From positions 310,001 through 374,000 of the forward strand of contig NZ_JAJNAY010000002.1 in NCBI RefSeq assembly GCF_021010565.1: a DNA stretch of 64,000 nucleotides, written 5' to 3'. This stretch comes from Chryseobacterium turcicum. GTDB lineage: Bacteria; Bacteroidota; Bacteroidia; Flavobacteriales; Weeksellaceae. Positions 27,258 through 35,792 of this stretch are shown here, piece after piece. The position numbers and the translations under genes are program-made. Positions within the stretch are counted from its first letter, which is position 1; the number at the start of each line of letters is the position of its first letter. The notes under the pieces are model-generated. The model was not told where the DNA came from. It saw only the letters and a program-made list of their open reading frames with translations, and made no database searches.

Positions 27258-27884
27258 ATGAGTTTTGGAAAAGATTTACTACGAAAAATAAAAAACGCTG
27301 AGTTGGCTGGTGCAAATGCGCATGGAATTTTCTCACCACCCTCTCGACCTATATTTACATACGATCAGGTTTTAGAAAAAAATCCAAAATTTGCTGCTGT
27401 AAATATTGTTTTATATCTGAAAGATAATGAGTGGTATTTTCCTTTAATTGTAAGAAGCACAAACGAAAGAGACCGTCACAGCGGGCAAATCTCTCTTCCC
27501 GGCGGAAAACGTGAAGAGCTGGATAAAGATTTTGCCCAAACTGCCATCCGCGAAACTTCCGAAGAAATAGGTATTGAAAGACATTACGTGAGAATTATAC
27601 GTGAGCTCTCTCCTATTTATATTCCGCCAAGTAATTTTTATGTTTATCCTTTTATTTCTTACACCAAAAAAAATCCTGAATTCATTTTGCAGCAAAGTGA
27701 AGCTGTAGAAGTAATAGAATTTCCTATCACTTCATTTTTAAATTTACCGGATAATCCTGAAATCATGGCACTTCCGGGAGCAGGTGGGCATGAGGTTCCG
27801 GTCATCAATTTTAACGGATACATTATTTGGGGAGCTACAGCAATGATCTTAAGCGAATTCAGCCAGTTGATTAAAAAAATGTAA
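27258..27884 (+). CDS. NUDIX hydrolase (CoA pyrophosphatase type)
   Basis: 208 aa. The Nudix motif lies in SGQISLPGGKREELDKDF followed by QTAIRETSEEIGIERHYV, and the upstream PLIVRSTNERDRHSG resembles the UPF0035 signature of CoA/ADP-ribose pyrophosphatases. It probably hydrolyses CoA or a related nucleotide diphosphate in the cytosol. It is 28 bp upstream of the plsC-like gene, and with the lipoprotein and mpl forms a plus-strand run of four closely spaced genes. Confidence 0.85.
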   Translation: MSFGKDLLRKIKNAELAGANAHGIFSPPSRPIFTYDQVLEKNPKFAAVNIVLYLKDNEWYFPLIVRSTNERDRHSGQISLPGGKREELDKDFAQTAIRETSEEIGIERHYVRIIRELSPIYIPPSNFYVYPFISYTKKNPEFILQQSEAVEVIEFPITSFLNLPDNPEIMALPGAGGHEVPVINFNGYIIWGATAMILSEFSQLIKKM

Positions 27885-27912
27885 CTTTGCAACTATTATG
27901 TTTAATTGAAAA

Positions 27913-28719
27913 ATGGCGAAGAAGAACATTTTTACCGATTCATTCGGAACACCTTATTTTTTAAAAAGATTAATTATTTTTATTCTGGGAATTATTTCTT
28001 ACAGAAGATTTAATGGTTTCAACAAGCTTAAAATTACAGGAACAGAAAATCTGGTAGACCTTCCGGATTCTAATGTGCTTTTTGTGTCAAACCACCAAAC
28101 GTATTTTGCTGATGTTGCCGCGATGTATCATGCATTTTGCGCGGTAAACAACGGCTATCTGAATACGATTAAAAATCCTATTTATCTTTTAAACCCAAGA
28201 GTAGATTTTTATTATGTAGCTGCCGAAGAAACTATGAATAAAGGTATTCTTCCAAAAATTTTTAAAATTGCAGGCGCAGTTACCGTAAAAAGAACTTGGA
28301 GAGCGGAAGGTAAAAATGTCAACCGAATGGTAGACCTTGGAGAGATTGATAACATTATGAAAGCCCTGGATAACGGTTGGGTAGCTACTTTTCCGCAAGG
28401 AACGACTGCTGCTTTTGCTCAAGGAAGAAAAGGAACGGCAAAATTGGTTAAAAACCAGCGCCCGATTGTAATTCCTATTAAAATAAATGGGTTCAGAAGA
28501 GCGTTTGATAAAAAAGGACTTCGTGTAAAAGTAACCGGAGTAAAACCAACCATGGAGTTTAAAAAACCTTTGGATATAGACTATGACAAAGAAAATGCAC
28601 AGCAGATTCTTCTTAAAATAATGACTGCTATTGAGCAAACCGAAGATTTTAATATTCTGCATACTTATGATGAAGAAATTAAGGCTAAAAAATCTGAAGA
28701 GCGCAACTCACAAAACTAA
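27913..28719 (+). CDS. 1-acyl-sn-glycerol-3-phosphate acyltransferase (PlsC family)
   Basis: 268 aa. A membrane-facing N-terminus (LKRLIIFILGIISYRRF) is followed by the acyltransferase motif I VSNHQTYFADVAAM (HX4D). Motif III is FPQGTTAAFAQGRKGTAKL; PIVIPIKINGFRRAFDKKG follows. It transfers an acyl chain in phospholipid (or related lipid) synthesis at the inner membrane. Which acceptor it uses is not visible. It overlaps in operon with the downstream lipoprotein gene (8 bp gap). Confidence 0.85.
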   Translation: MAKKNIFTDSFGTPYFLKRLIIFILGIISYRRFNGFNKLKITGTENLVDLPDSNVLFVSNHQTYFADVAAMYHAFCAVNNGYLNTIKNPIYLLNPRVDFYYVAAEETMNKGILPKIFKIAGAVTVKRTWRAEGKNVNRMVDLGEIDNIMKALDNGWVATFPQGTTAAFAQGRKGTAKLVKNQRPIVIPIKINGFRRAFDKKGLRVKVTGVKPTMEFKKPLDIDYDKENAQQILLKIMTAIEQTEDFNILHTYDEEIKAKKSEERNSQN

Positions 28720-28726
28720 AACAACA

Positions 28727-29161
28727 ATGAAGAGGATTTTAGGGGTATTTATAATTATTCTGACTATACTTTCATGTAACAGTCAGAAAATTTATCAGGA
28801 CTTTGACATCAGTTATTCGAAAAGTGGCGGGTATGCTCCTACTTACGAAAACCTTTTAATTAAAGGCAATGATGCTCATTATTCATTTGAAGGTCAAGGT
28901 AAAAAAATCAAGAAAAGCTTTAAGGTTTCTAATGAAGATTTGAAAAATTTGGAAGAAACACTTTCTAAAAATAATTTCAGAAGAATTCAGGAAGACCATA
29001 AAAAAGTGTATGATAATGTGACCACATCAATCAACATTAAGAAAGGTGTAAATGAAGGCAGTAAGAATGACGGAAGCATGATTATGCCCAATTATAAAAC
29101 CAATTGGGAAAATATTACTGCAGAATTTCAGAAGCTCATAAACAATAACGTAAAAAACTAA
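28727..29161 (+). CDS. Small lipoprotein of unknown function
   Basis: 144 aa from the ATG at 28727; a longer in-frame start at 28631 lies inside plsC and lacks a signal. Lipoprotein signal MKRILGVFIIILTILSC with Cys17. The mature region is alternating charged and polar (YSKSGGYAPTYENLLIKGND, KSFKVSNEDLKNLEETLSKN) and has no family I recognise. It sits between plsC and mpl, 8 bp and 10 bp away, so it is part of a tight envelope-related operon. Confidence 0.75.
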   Translation: MKRILGVFIIILTILSCNSQKIYQDFDISYSKSGGYAPTYENLLIKGNDAHYSFEGQGKKIKKSFKVSNEDLKNLEETLSKNNFRRIQEDHKKVYDNVTTSINIKKGVNEGSKNDGSMIMPNYKTNWENITAEFQKLINNNVKN

Positions 29162-29170
29162 GAAAATAAG

Positions 29171-30508
29171 TTGAGAACTCATTTTATTGCTATTGGCGGA
29201 AGCGCAATGCACAATCTTGCAATTGCACTTAAAGATAAAGGTTATCAGGTGACTGGCTCGGATGATGCTATTTTTGAACCCTCAAAATCGAGATTAGAAA
29301 AGAAAGGGATTTTACCCGAAGAAATGGGTTGGTTTCCTGAAAAAATAACGTCTGATATTGATGCTGTAATTCTCGGAATGCACGCTCATCAAGACAATCC
29401 TGAGCTGGCAAAAGCAAAAGAATTAGGTTTAAAAATATATTCTTATCCTGAATTTCTTTACGAACAGTCAAAAAATAAAACCAGAGTTGTTATCGCTGGT
29501 TCTCACGGAAAAACAACCATCACTTCGATGATTCTTCATGTTCTGAATTTCCATCAGAAAGATGTAGATTATATGGTGGGTGCACAGTTGGAAGGTTTCG
29601 ACTGTATGGTAAAACTGACCGAGGATAGCGATTTCATGGTATTGGAAGGTGATGAATATCTTTCCTCTCCTATCGATTTGCGTCCAAAATTCCTTTTATA
29701 TCAACCCAATATCGCTTTAATGAGCGGAATTGCATGGGATCACATCAATGTTTTTACAACATTTGATGATTATATCGAGCAGTTTAGAAAATTTGTGGCT
29801 AGCATTACTCCAGGTGGACTATTAGTATACAATGAAGAAGATGCTGAAGTGGTAAAAGTGGTAGAAAATGCTGAAAATTATTTCAGAAAAGTACCTTATA
29901 AAACTCCTGAATACGAAATTACCAACGGAAAAGTACTTCTTAAGACCGAAATGGGTGATATTCCGCTCTCTGTTTTTGGAGCGCACAACTTATTAAATCT
30001 TGAAGGAGCCAGACATATTTGCCATACGTTGGGAATTATGGATGAAGACTTCTATGATGCCATTATGAGCTTTAAAGGTGCTTCAAAACGTCTCGAAAAA
30101 GTAGAACGTGAAGATAAAGGAATTCTTTATAAAGACTTTGCACACGCACCAAGTAAAGTGAAAGCTGCTGTAAAAGCATTCTGTGAGCAATTTAAAAATG
30201 AAAAAAAATACGGCTTTCTTGAACTTCATACCTATTCAAGTTTAAATCCTGCTTTTCTTGAGCAATATGACCACGCAATGGACGGATTAGACGAAGCCAT
30301 TGTTTTCTATTCTGAAGATGCTTTAAAAATCAAAAGAATGGAGCCTATTTCTCCGGATTTAATCAAAGAGAAATTTAAAAATGAAAACCTTAAAGTATTT
30401 ACCAACGCCCAAGAACTTCATGCGTATTGGGATTTATTAGATAAAACTCAGGGCGTTTACATGATGATGAGTTCCGGAAATTTCGGAGGCTTAGATTTAA
30501 CGAAATAA
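29171..30508 (+). CDS. mpl: UDP-N-acetylmuramate:L-alanyl-gamma-D-glutamyl-meso-diaminopimelate ligase
   Basis: 445 aa Mur-ligase family. It reattaches the recycled tripeptide to UDP-MurNAc in the cytosol, part of peptidoglycan recycling. N-terminal HFIAIGGSAMHNLAIALKDK is the Mpl/MurC Rossmann start, VVIAGSHGKTTITSMILHVL the ATP loop, EGDEYLSSPIDLRPKF a metal/substrate region. The start codon is TTG at 29171: an in-frame stop lies four codons upstream, so no ATG is available near the conserved start. It follows the lipoprotein gene by 10 bp and ends at a bidirectional terminator. Confidence 0.92.
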   Translation: MRTHFIAIGGSAMHNLAIALKDKGYQVTGSDDAIFEPSKSRLEKKGILPEEMGWFPEKITSDIDAVILGMHAHQDNPELAKAKELGLKIYSYPEFLYEQSKNKTRVVIAGSHGKTTITSMILHVLNFHQKDVDYMVGAQLEGFDCMVKLTEDSDFMVLEGDEYLSSPIDLRPKFLLYQPNIALMSGIAWDHINVFTTFDDYIEQFRKFVASITPGGLLVYNEEDAEVVKVVENAENYFRKVPYKTPEYEITNGKVLLKTEMGDIPLSVFGAHNLLNLEGARHICHTLGIMDEDFYDAIMSFKGASKRLEKVEREDKGILYKDFAHAPSKVKAAVKAFCEQFKNEKKYGFLELHTYSSLNPAFLEQYDHAMDGLDEAIVFYSEDALKIKRMEPISPDLIKEKFKNENLKVFTNAQELHAYWDLLDKTQGVYMMMSSGNFGGLDLTK

Positions 30509-30547
30509 GTCATTGCAAGTAAAGCAATCTCTTAATTTATATACAAT

Positions 30548-30586
30548 AAAATAGCTTTCAGAAGTACTGAAAGCTATTTTTTATTT
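30548..30586. terminator. Bidirectional terminator between mpl and the convergent gene
   Basis: AAAATAGCTTTCAG (30548-30561) and CTGAAAGCTATTTT (30567-30580) form a 14-bp stem with T-tracts on both strands. Confidence 0.9.
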
Positions 30587-30596
30587 CTGGTGATTT

Positions 30597-31322
30597 CTAC
30601 CAACGTTCCTTATTAAGTTTGTAATCATAAGGAATATTCTGGCTAAAATCTGATACATACCAAACATTTGGCTCAGATTTATACTGCACAAAATCATAAA
30701 TCACATCGAGCGGCATCTGAATATTTCCCAAATTTCCACGCTCTTTATTAAACGCCGAAACCATTGCCGTAACTCTTACCAATTCATCTTGCGATTGTAA
30801 TGGTGCATTGTAAGCCGTTCCCATCTGAATATGGGCTTTATATTCGTCTAGAAGTTTACTTACTTCATTTTTATAATGAGTAATAATAGCATTTTGAGCT
30901 TCTTCACTGGTTGGTTTATTTTCTGCCAAAATCAGTTTAGAAAAATCCCTTGCCTTATACCTATTAATTTCTGACAAAACCTCATCAGGAATATAATCTT
31001 TATTTTTTATCGTATTTTCCCATATCAAGGTATCAATCGGACTTTCCGGAGCAGCACTTGCAACATCAGTTATATTCGAATTGACTGGAGAACTTGCCAA
31101 AATCCGCTTGTTGTTTTCATAATTTGCCCAATCTTCTTTGTTGTACGTAAGATGTTGCTGAATTTTATAAAGCGGCGTTTCTTTTTCGTTTCGGTAAATA
31201 TATTCTGCGATGCCTAAACCGAGGATTAGTATCAAAAATAAAACTCCAATGATTTTAACTATTTTTTTAACCGCAGATTTTTTTGTTGCATTTTTTTCAA
31301 AATCTTGTTGTGATGATTTCAT
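30597..31322 (-). CDS. Membrane-anchored protein of unknown function
   Basis: 241 aa. A single transmembrane segment near the N-terminus (VKKIIKIIGVLFLILILGLGI region, about residues 22-42) leaves a periplasmic or outer domain of ~195 residues, helical and charged (ITHYKNEVSKLLDEYKAHIQ). A C-terminal segment contains NVWYVSDFSQNIPYDYKLN. No catalytic motif recognised. It stands alone, facing mpl convergently and separated from the downstream nitronate monooxygenase gene by an inverted-repeat element. Confidence 0.65.
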   Translation of the reverse strand: MKSSQQDFEKNATKKSAVKKIVKIIGVLFLILILGLGIAEYIYRNEKETPLYKIQQHLTYNKEDWANYENNKRILASSPVNSNITDVASAAPESPIDTLIWENTIKNKDYIPDEVLSEINRYKARDFSKLILAENKPTSEEAQNAIITHYKNEVSKLLDEYKAHIQMGTAYNAPLQSQDELVRVTAMVSAFNKERGNLGNIQMPLDVIYDFVQYKSEPNVWYVSDFSQNIPYDYKLNKERW

Positions 31323-31437
31323 TTAATAATTTGTGATGTTGTGATGTTAATATTATAACCAATTTAAGTTTAATTTTTGTAAACTTAAATTACAGATTAC
31401 CAAAATTTATATTATAAACTTGTTTAAACTTTTTATT

Positions 31438-31594
31438 AAACCACAAAAGATTTAGATATTTCTATTAAAGCTTATTTTTAAAATGAAAAAAAGAACACAT
31501 AAGCTTTCAAAAATCTTTGATTTTTATTCTTTTGAGAACTTTGAATATCTAATCATGTACATTTCAAATATCTTTTGCTGCTCTTTTGCGGTTA
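31438..31594. repeat. MITE-like inverted-repeat element, family A
   Basis: The left end AACCACAAAAGA (31439-31450) pairs with the right end TCTTTTGCGGTT (31582-31593); the ~130-bp interior is AT-rich and non-coding. A second copy with better-preserved ends lies at 54149-54288. It occupies most of the 337-bp gap, which has no ORF. Confidence 0.6.
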
Positions 31595-31659
31595 AACGAA
31601 AATTAGTTTAAACAGCTTTTATTTAAAAAATTTGTTAAATCCGTAAAATCTGCGAGAAT

Positions 31660-32715
31660 TTAAAAACATTCCTGAATTAATTTTTCTAAAATATCTTGGG
31701 TTGAATCTTCGCTGTAGTTAACAATTGATTGCCCTGCCCAAAGATTAACAAACTCATCATTTTTCACCGTTCTTGCTATTTTCCTCAATTCTCCGGTCAA
31801 TTTATTTTGATAAGGATAAGGCAAAATATAATCTGAGTTTTCAATCGTTTCAATAAATTTATTTTTAATACCTCTTGCATACCGTCCCGAAAAACTTTTC
31901 GTTAAAACAATATCTTTTTCTTTTACGTTTTTCAGCCTTGCCTTTTCAAAATCCAGCAAAGCGCTTTCCTGAGAAGCTAATAAAAGACTTCCTATCTGAA
32001 AACCTTGCGCCCCCAATTCTTGTGCCGCTTTTAAAGTTTTCCCGTTATAAATTCCACCTGCATAAATTAATGGAACTTTTAAAGAATCATACACCTGAGA
32101 AAGTAAAGAAAAACCTCCAATTTGTAGAATATTTTCCGGAACAAAGCTTCCACGATGACCACCTGCTTCAATTCCCTGAACACAGATAATGTCAATTCCT
32201 GATTTTTCAAGAACTAAAGCTTCTTCTACAGAAGTACAGGTTCCGATTAAAATAGTTCCGTTTTCTTTTAATTTTTGAATACTTTTATTATCAAGGTTTC
32301 CAAAAGTAAAGCTTAGGATTTTACATTTCTCTTCAACAATTACATCAATTTGCTCATGATAAGAATTGATTTTAAAATCTTCTAAATTGGGAAGCTGAGT
32401 GTAAATATTATTTTCCTGAGCTAAATCTTCAAGATATTTTTTCGTTCTAGCATATTGTAATTTTAATTCGTCTGTGATTTCAGGAATTTCGTGAACAAAA
32501 ATATTAGCAGCAAAAGGCTGATTGGTTAGTTTTTTCGTTCTTCGTATCAATTCAACCGATTTTTCAGCAGTAAGGTCTGCCAATGCTAGCGAACCCAAAC
32601 ATCCTGCTTTTGTTGCTGCTGCAGTCATTTCTGGCGTACTTACGCCAAACATTGGCGCTTGTATAATGGGATATTTTATATTTAAAATTTCGCTGATGGT
32701 TTTTGAGAAAAGCAT
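31660..32715 (-). CDS. Nitronate monooxygenase
   Basis: 351 aa TIM-barrel flavoenzyme of the 2-nitropropane-dioxygenase family. FMN-binding hallmarks are YPIIQAPMFGVSTPEMTAAAT at the N-terminus, CVQGIEAGGHRG (phosphate contact, catalytic-His region), PLIYAGGIYNGKTLKAAQEL, and GAQGFQIGSLLLASQESALL. It oxidises alkyl nitronates, a detoxifying activity, in the cytosol. The exact substrate is not visible and some members act on other substrates. Single gene; a GNAT gene starts divergently. Confidence 0.85.
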   Translation of the reverse strand: MLFSKTISEILNIKYPIIQAPMFGVSTPEMTAAATKAGCLGSLALADLTAEKSVELIRRTKKLTNQPFAANIFVHEIPEITDELKLQYARTKKYLEDLAQENNIYTQLPNLEDFKINSYHEQIDVIVEEKCKILSFTFGNLDNKSIQKLKENGTILIGTCTSVEEALVLEKSGIDIICVQGIEAGGHRGSFVPENILQIGGFSLLSQVYDSLKVPLIYAGGIYNGKTLKAAQELGAQGFQIGSLLLASQESALLDFEKARLKNVKEKDIVLTKSFSGRYARGIKNKFIETIENSDYILPYPYQNKLTGELRKIARTVKNDEFVNLWAGQSIVNYSEDSTQDILEKLIQECF

Positions 32716-32822
32716 ACAATTTCTTTTATTTAAAATTAATCAATTATTCTTTTCCCATATCCTTCAGAAAATATGATTTTCATTTAGCTTATTAATTTTT
32801 TACATTTAAACAAAAAAAAGAA

Positions 32823-33260
32823 ATGTCATATACAACTAGAATAGCAACGGTTGAAGATTATCCAAAACTGATTGAAATTTGGGAATCTGCTGTAAAAGCT
32901 ACTCATGATTTTTTATCGGAAAGTGATTTTGAATATTTCAAAAAAGCAATTCCTGAGCAGTATTTTCCTCAACTCGAGGTTTATATTATTTCTGAAAACA
33001 ATCATCCGAAAGGTTTCGGTGCAGTTTCAGACGATACTTTAGAAATGCTTTTTATACACAATGACGCTCGTGGAAAAGGTTTAGGAAAAAAACTTTTTCA
33101 ATATTTACATGATAAAACGGGCTGTACAAAAGTAGATGTGAACGAGCAAAACCCACAAGCAATAGGATTCTATGAAAAAATGGGTTTCAGAAAAACAGGA
33201 AGGTCAGAAAAAGATGGCACTGGGAAAGATTATCCATTGATTCATATGAATATAAATTAA
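32823..33260 (+). CDS. GNAT-family N-acetyltransferase
   Basis: 145 aa. The acetyl-CoA loop is seen in LEMLFIHNDARGKGLGKKLF (the R/QxxGxG/A pattern), followed by VDVNEQNPQAIGFYEKMGF, the usual C-terminal motif B. The N-terminus begins YTTRIATVEDYPKLIEIWES. It is a small-molecule or protein acetyltransferase; the acceptor is unknown. Starts divergently from the nitronate monooxygenase. Confidence 0.85.
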   Translation: MSYTTRIATVEDYPKLIEIWESAVKATHDFLSESDFEYFKKAIPEQYFPQLEVYIISENNHPKGFGAVSDDTLEMLFIHNDARGKGLGKKLFQYLHDKTGCTKVDVNEQNPQAIGFYEKMGFRKTGRSEKDGTGKDYPLIHMNIN

Positions 33261-33330
33261 TCACGCCACAATAAATCAAACATTCTTGAGTTGTATTGAA
33301 GTTCCCAAACGATTTTATAATCAAATTTTT

Positions 33331-35733
33331 ATGAAAAAAAATATTTTAGTTGCAATTTTCATCTTTTTATGTTTTCAGTTAAATGCTCAAAATTTTCAGT
33401 CTAAATATATTTTGCTCGGAGAACCCACTCATGGCGACGGTACTGTATTTGATGAGAAAGTAAAAATAATCAAGAAATTACACAAGGAAAATCAATTTAA
33501 AACAATCTTATTTGAAGCTGGATTTTATGACAACTATAAAGTTTGGGAGTTGCTAAAAATAGCAAAAGATTTCAGTCTTTACAGTCAAAGTATTTTTCCA
33601 ATATGGTCTGAAACCAAAGCTTTTCAGGAACTTATAGATTATGTACAAAAAAATCCCGACATGAAGATATTAGGTATCGACTGTCAGGAAGGTGAGATTT
33701 TTCAAAATTACTACCTCAATGATTTAAAAGGATTTTTAAAACAGAACAATATTTATTTTACTGAAGATGAATTTCAAATTATTGATAAAACTTTAATTTA
33801 TAAAGATTTAGAATATTTAAAAAATAATAAAACTGAAATTCAAAAATTACATTCTGTTTGTAATAAGTTTCTTACAGCTTTAGCCTCTATTAAAAATAAA
33901 GATTTCAAGGGAAAAGTTATTGAGCAGGCTTTCAAAAGCTCAAAAGCAGAAGTAGATTATATGTTGACCATAATTAATGGTGATAAATTTTCTGTTCAAA
34001 ACCCACGGGACAAACAAATGGCAGAGAACTTTATTTTTCTTCAGAAAGAATTGAAAAATGAAAAACTACTTCTTTGGGCAGCAAATTATCATATCGCCAA
34101 TGATTTAAGTACATTCAAAATGTCTGATATCAGCCTTGATTATATAAAAAGGATGCATGTTCAGGAGAAAAACCTTACAGGACATAATGAATCTTCATTA
34201 GACCAGAATCTTAAAAACATTAATGAATTAAAAGATGCTGTTTCAATGGGGAAAATCCTTAAAGATTACTATAAAGATGAATTATTTTCTCTAGCATTTA
34301 CGGCATATTCAGGAAATTATTTGGGACAACACGACACTGTAATGCCAATTTTAACACCTCCTTTAAATAGTTTAGAATCTGATTTATTTTCAAAAAATAG
34401 TCCTACCGTTTTAGTTGATTTAAAAGAATATCCGAAAAATGAATTTTACTCTTCTACACTCGGATACTTCCCTATTTTAATGAAGTGGAAAAACGTTTAT
34501 GATGGCATTTTTTATATCCCGAAAATGCACCCTCCTGAAAAAATTACTTATAAAAAAGCTTTACAAGAAGAATTTAAAACCAAGAACAATTCTAAAATAA
34601 AAGGCAAAATAATGAGTTTGGAAAACATTCCAATTTCTTATGCTGATGTTTATTATAAATCAAATAAGAAAAGCGTGGTAGCCAATGAAAATGGAGAATT
34701 TTATATTTCAAAATCACCTTCATTAGATGATTACCTAGTATTTTCTGCGATGGGTTACCAAAGTGATTCTATTCAGGTTAAAAACTCAAAATCAGAGAAT
34801 AATATTTATCTGAAGCCTTCTTCCGAAAAAATAATATCTATTGAGGAAGTTATTTTAAAAGGAAAAAAACTTCTATCTGCGAAAGAAATTTTAGAAAAAG
34901 CAAAAGATAATGTAACACAAAATTACATTCAAACTCCTTACAATCAAAAATTTTATGTAAGCGAACAACGATATAATGACAAAGATATTTTAAAATATAA
35001 TGAAGAAGCATTGATTGAAATATTTTATAAAAATGGATTAAACAGCTCAAACAGTCCTGAAAATAATATTTTTGGTGAAATTTTACAATACAAAAGTCAA
35101 ACAGAAAATTCTGCAAAAAATAAAGAAAGCGGTATCGGAAACTTGTGGACACAGCTGAATCGTGATATTATTTTAAGTAAAGCCAATGTATTGTACAGAA
35201 CCTCCTCTTACGATTTAACGGAAAATAAAATAGTTGATTATGATGGAAAAAGAGTCTATAAAATCAGTTTTATCAATAATTCACCCGGAGTTTATTCTAC
35301 TGGCTATGGTTATCCCGCTCCAGAAAGCTCAACCGGAACAATATATATCGACAGCAAAAATTTTGCAGTCATTCGCTATGAACATTGTATTGTAAGAAAA
35401 ACACATCAATATAAAAATTCTAAATATCCATCCCAAACCTTTCATAAAATCATTCAGACTTACAAAGAATCTGACGGAAAATACTTTCTTAATTTCTACA
35501 AACAGATTGATAAAAGCAATTATCTGAATGAGGGTAAAGTAATCTCAACATTTTACGGAAACTTCTACCTCATGTCTGAAGATATTACACTGAATATCGT
35601 TAAAAAATATGCTCAACCGATTATGAAGATTAAAAACGATTTTTCACCAAAAACAAATAATGAATTCTGGGAAAACAATAATTTTTATATAGAAGACAAA
35701 GATTATAAATTTGAAAATTGTAACTTTAAATAA
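33331..35733 (+). CDS. Exported erythromycin-esterase-like protein with carboxypeptidase-like regulatory domain
   Basis: 800 aa from the ATG at 33331 (MKKNILVAIFIFLCFQLNAQ, a clear signal peptide); an upstream in-frame Met adds 15 non-signal residues. Residues ~20-330 resemble an erythromycin esterase: LLGEPTHGDGTVFDEKVKII carries the family's GE-x-THG motif, followed by FKTILFEAGF and LLWAANYHIAND. Residues ~425-500 are a carboxypeptidase-regulatory/TonB-plug-like module (KIKGKIMSLENIPISYADVY, DDYLVFSAMGYQSDSIQV). The C-terminal ~300 residues are beta-rich and unassigned. The combination of an esterase-like head with a surface-protein module is unusual. Function, including any macrolide activity, is unproven. 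Confidence 0.7.
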   Translation: MKKNILVAIFIFLCFQLNAQNFQSKYILLGEPTHGDGTVFDEKVKIIKKLHKENQFKTILFEAGFYDNYKVWELLKIAKDFSLYSQSIFPIWSETKAFQELIDYVQKNPDMKILGIDCQEGEIFQNYYLNDLKGFLKQNNIYFTEDEFQIIDKTLIYKDLEYLKNNKTEIQKLHSVCNKFLTALASIKNKDFKGKVIEQAFKSSKAEVDYMLTIINGDKFSVQNPRDKQMAENFIFLQKELKNEKLLLWAANYHIANDLSTFKMSDISLDYIKRMHVQEKNLTGHNESSLDQNLKNINELKDAVSMGKILKDYYKDELFSLAFTAYSGNYLGQHDTVMPILTPPLNSLESDLFSKNSPTVLVDLKEYPKNEFYSSTLGYFPILMKWKNVYDGIFYIPKMHPPEKITYKKALQEEFKTKNNSKIKGKIMSLENIPISYADVYYKSNKKSVVANENGEFYISKSPSLDDYLVFSAMGYQSDSIQVKNSKSENNIYLKPSSEKIISIEEVILKGKKLLSAKEILEKAKDNVTQNYIQTPYNQKFYVSEQRYNDKDILKYNEEALIEIFYKNGLNSSNSPENNIFGEILQYKSQTENSAKNKESGIGNLWTQLNRDIILSKANVLYRTSSYDLTENKIVDYDGKRVYKISFINNSPGVYSTGYGYPAPESSTGTIYIDSKNFAVIRYEHCIVRKTHQYKNSKYPSQTFHKIIQTYKESDGKYFLNFYKQIDKSNYLNEGKVISTFYGNFYLMSEDITLNIVKKYAQPIMKIKNDFSPKTNNEFWENNNFYIEDKDYKFENCNFK

Positions 35734-35792
35734 TTAAAAAATTAAGCTAAAGACTTAAGTTTTAAAACCAAGCTTATACAATTTTAATTACA

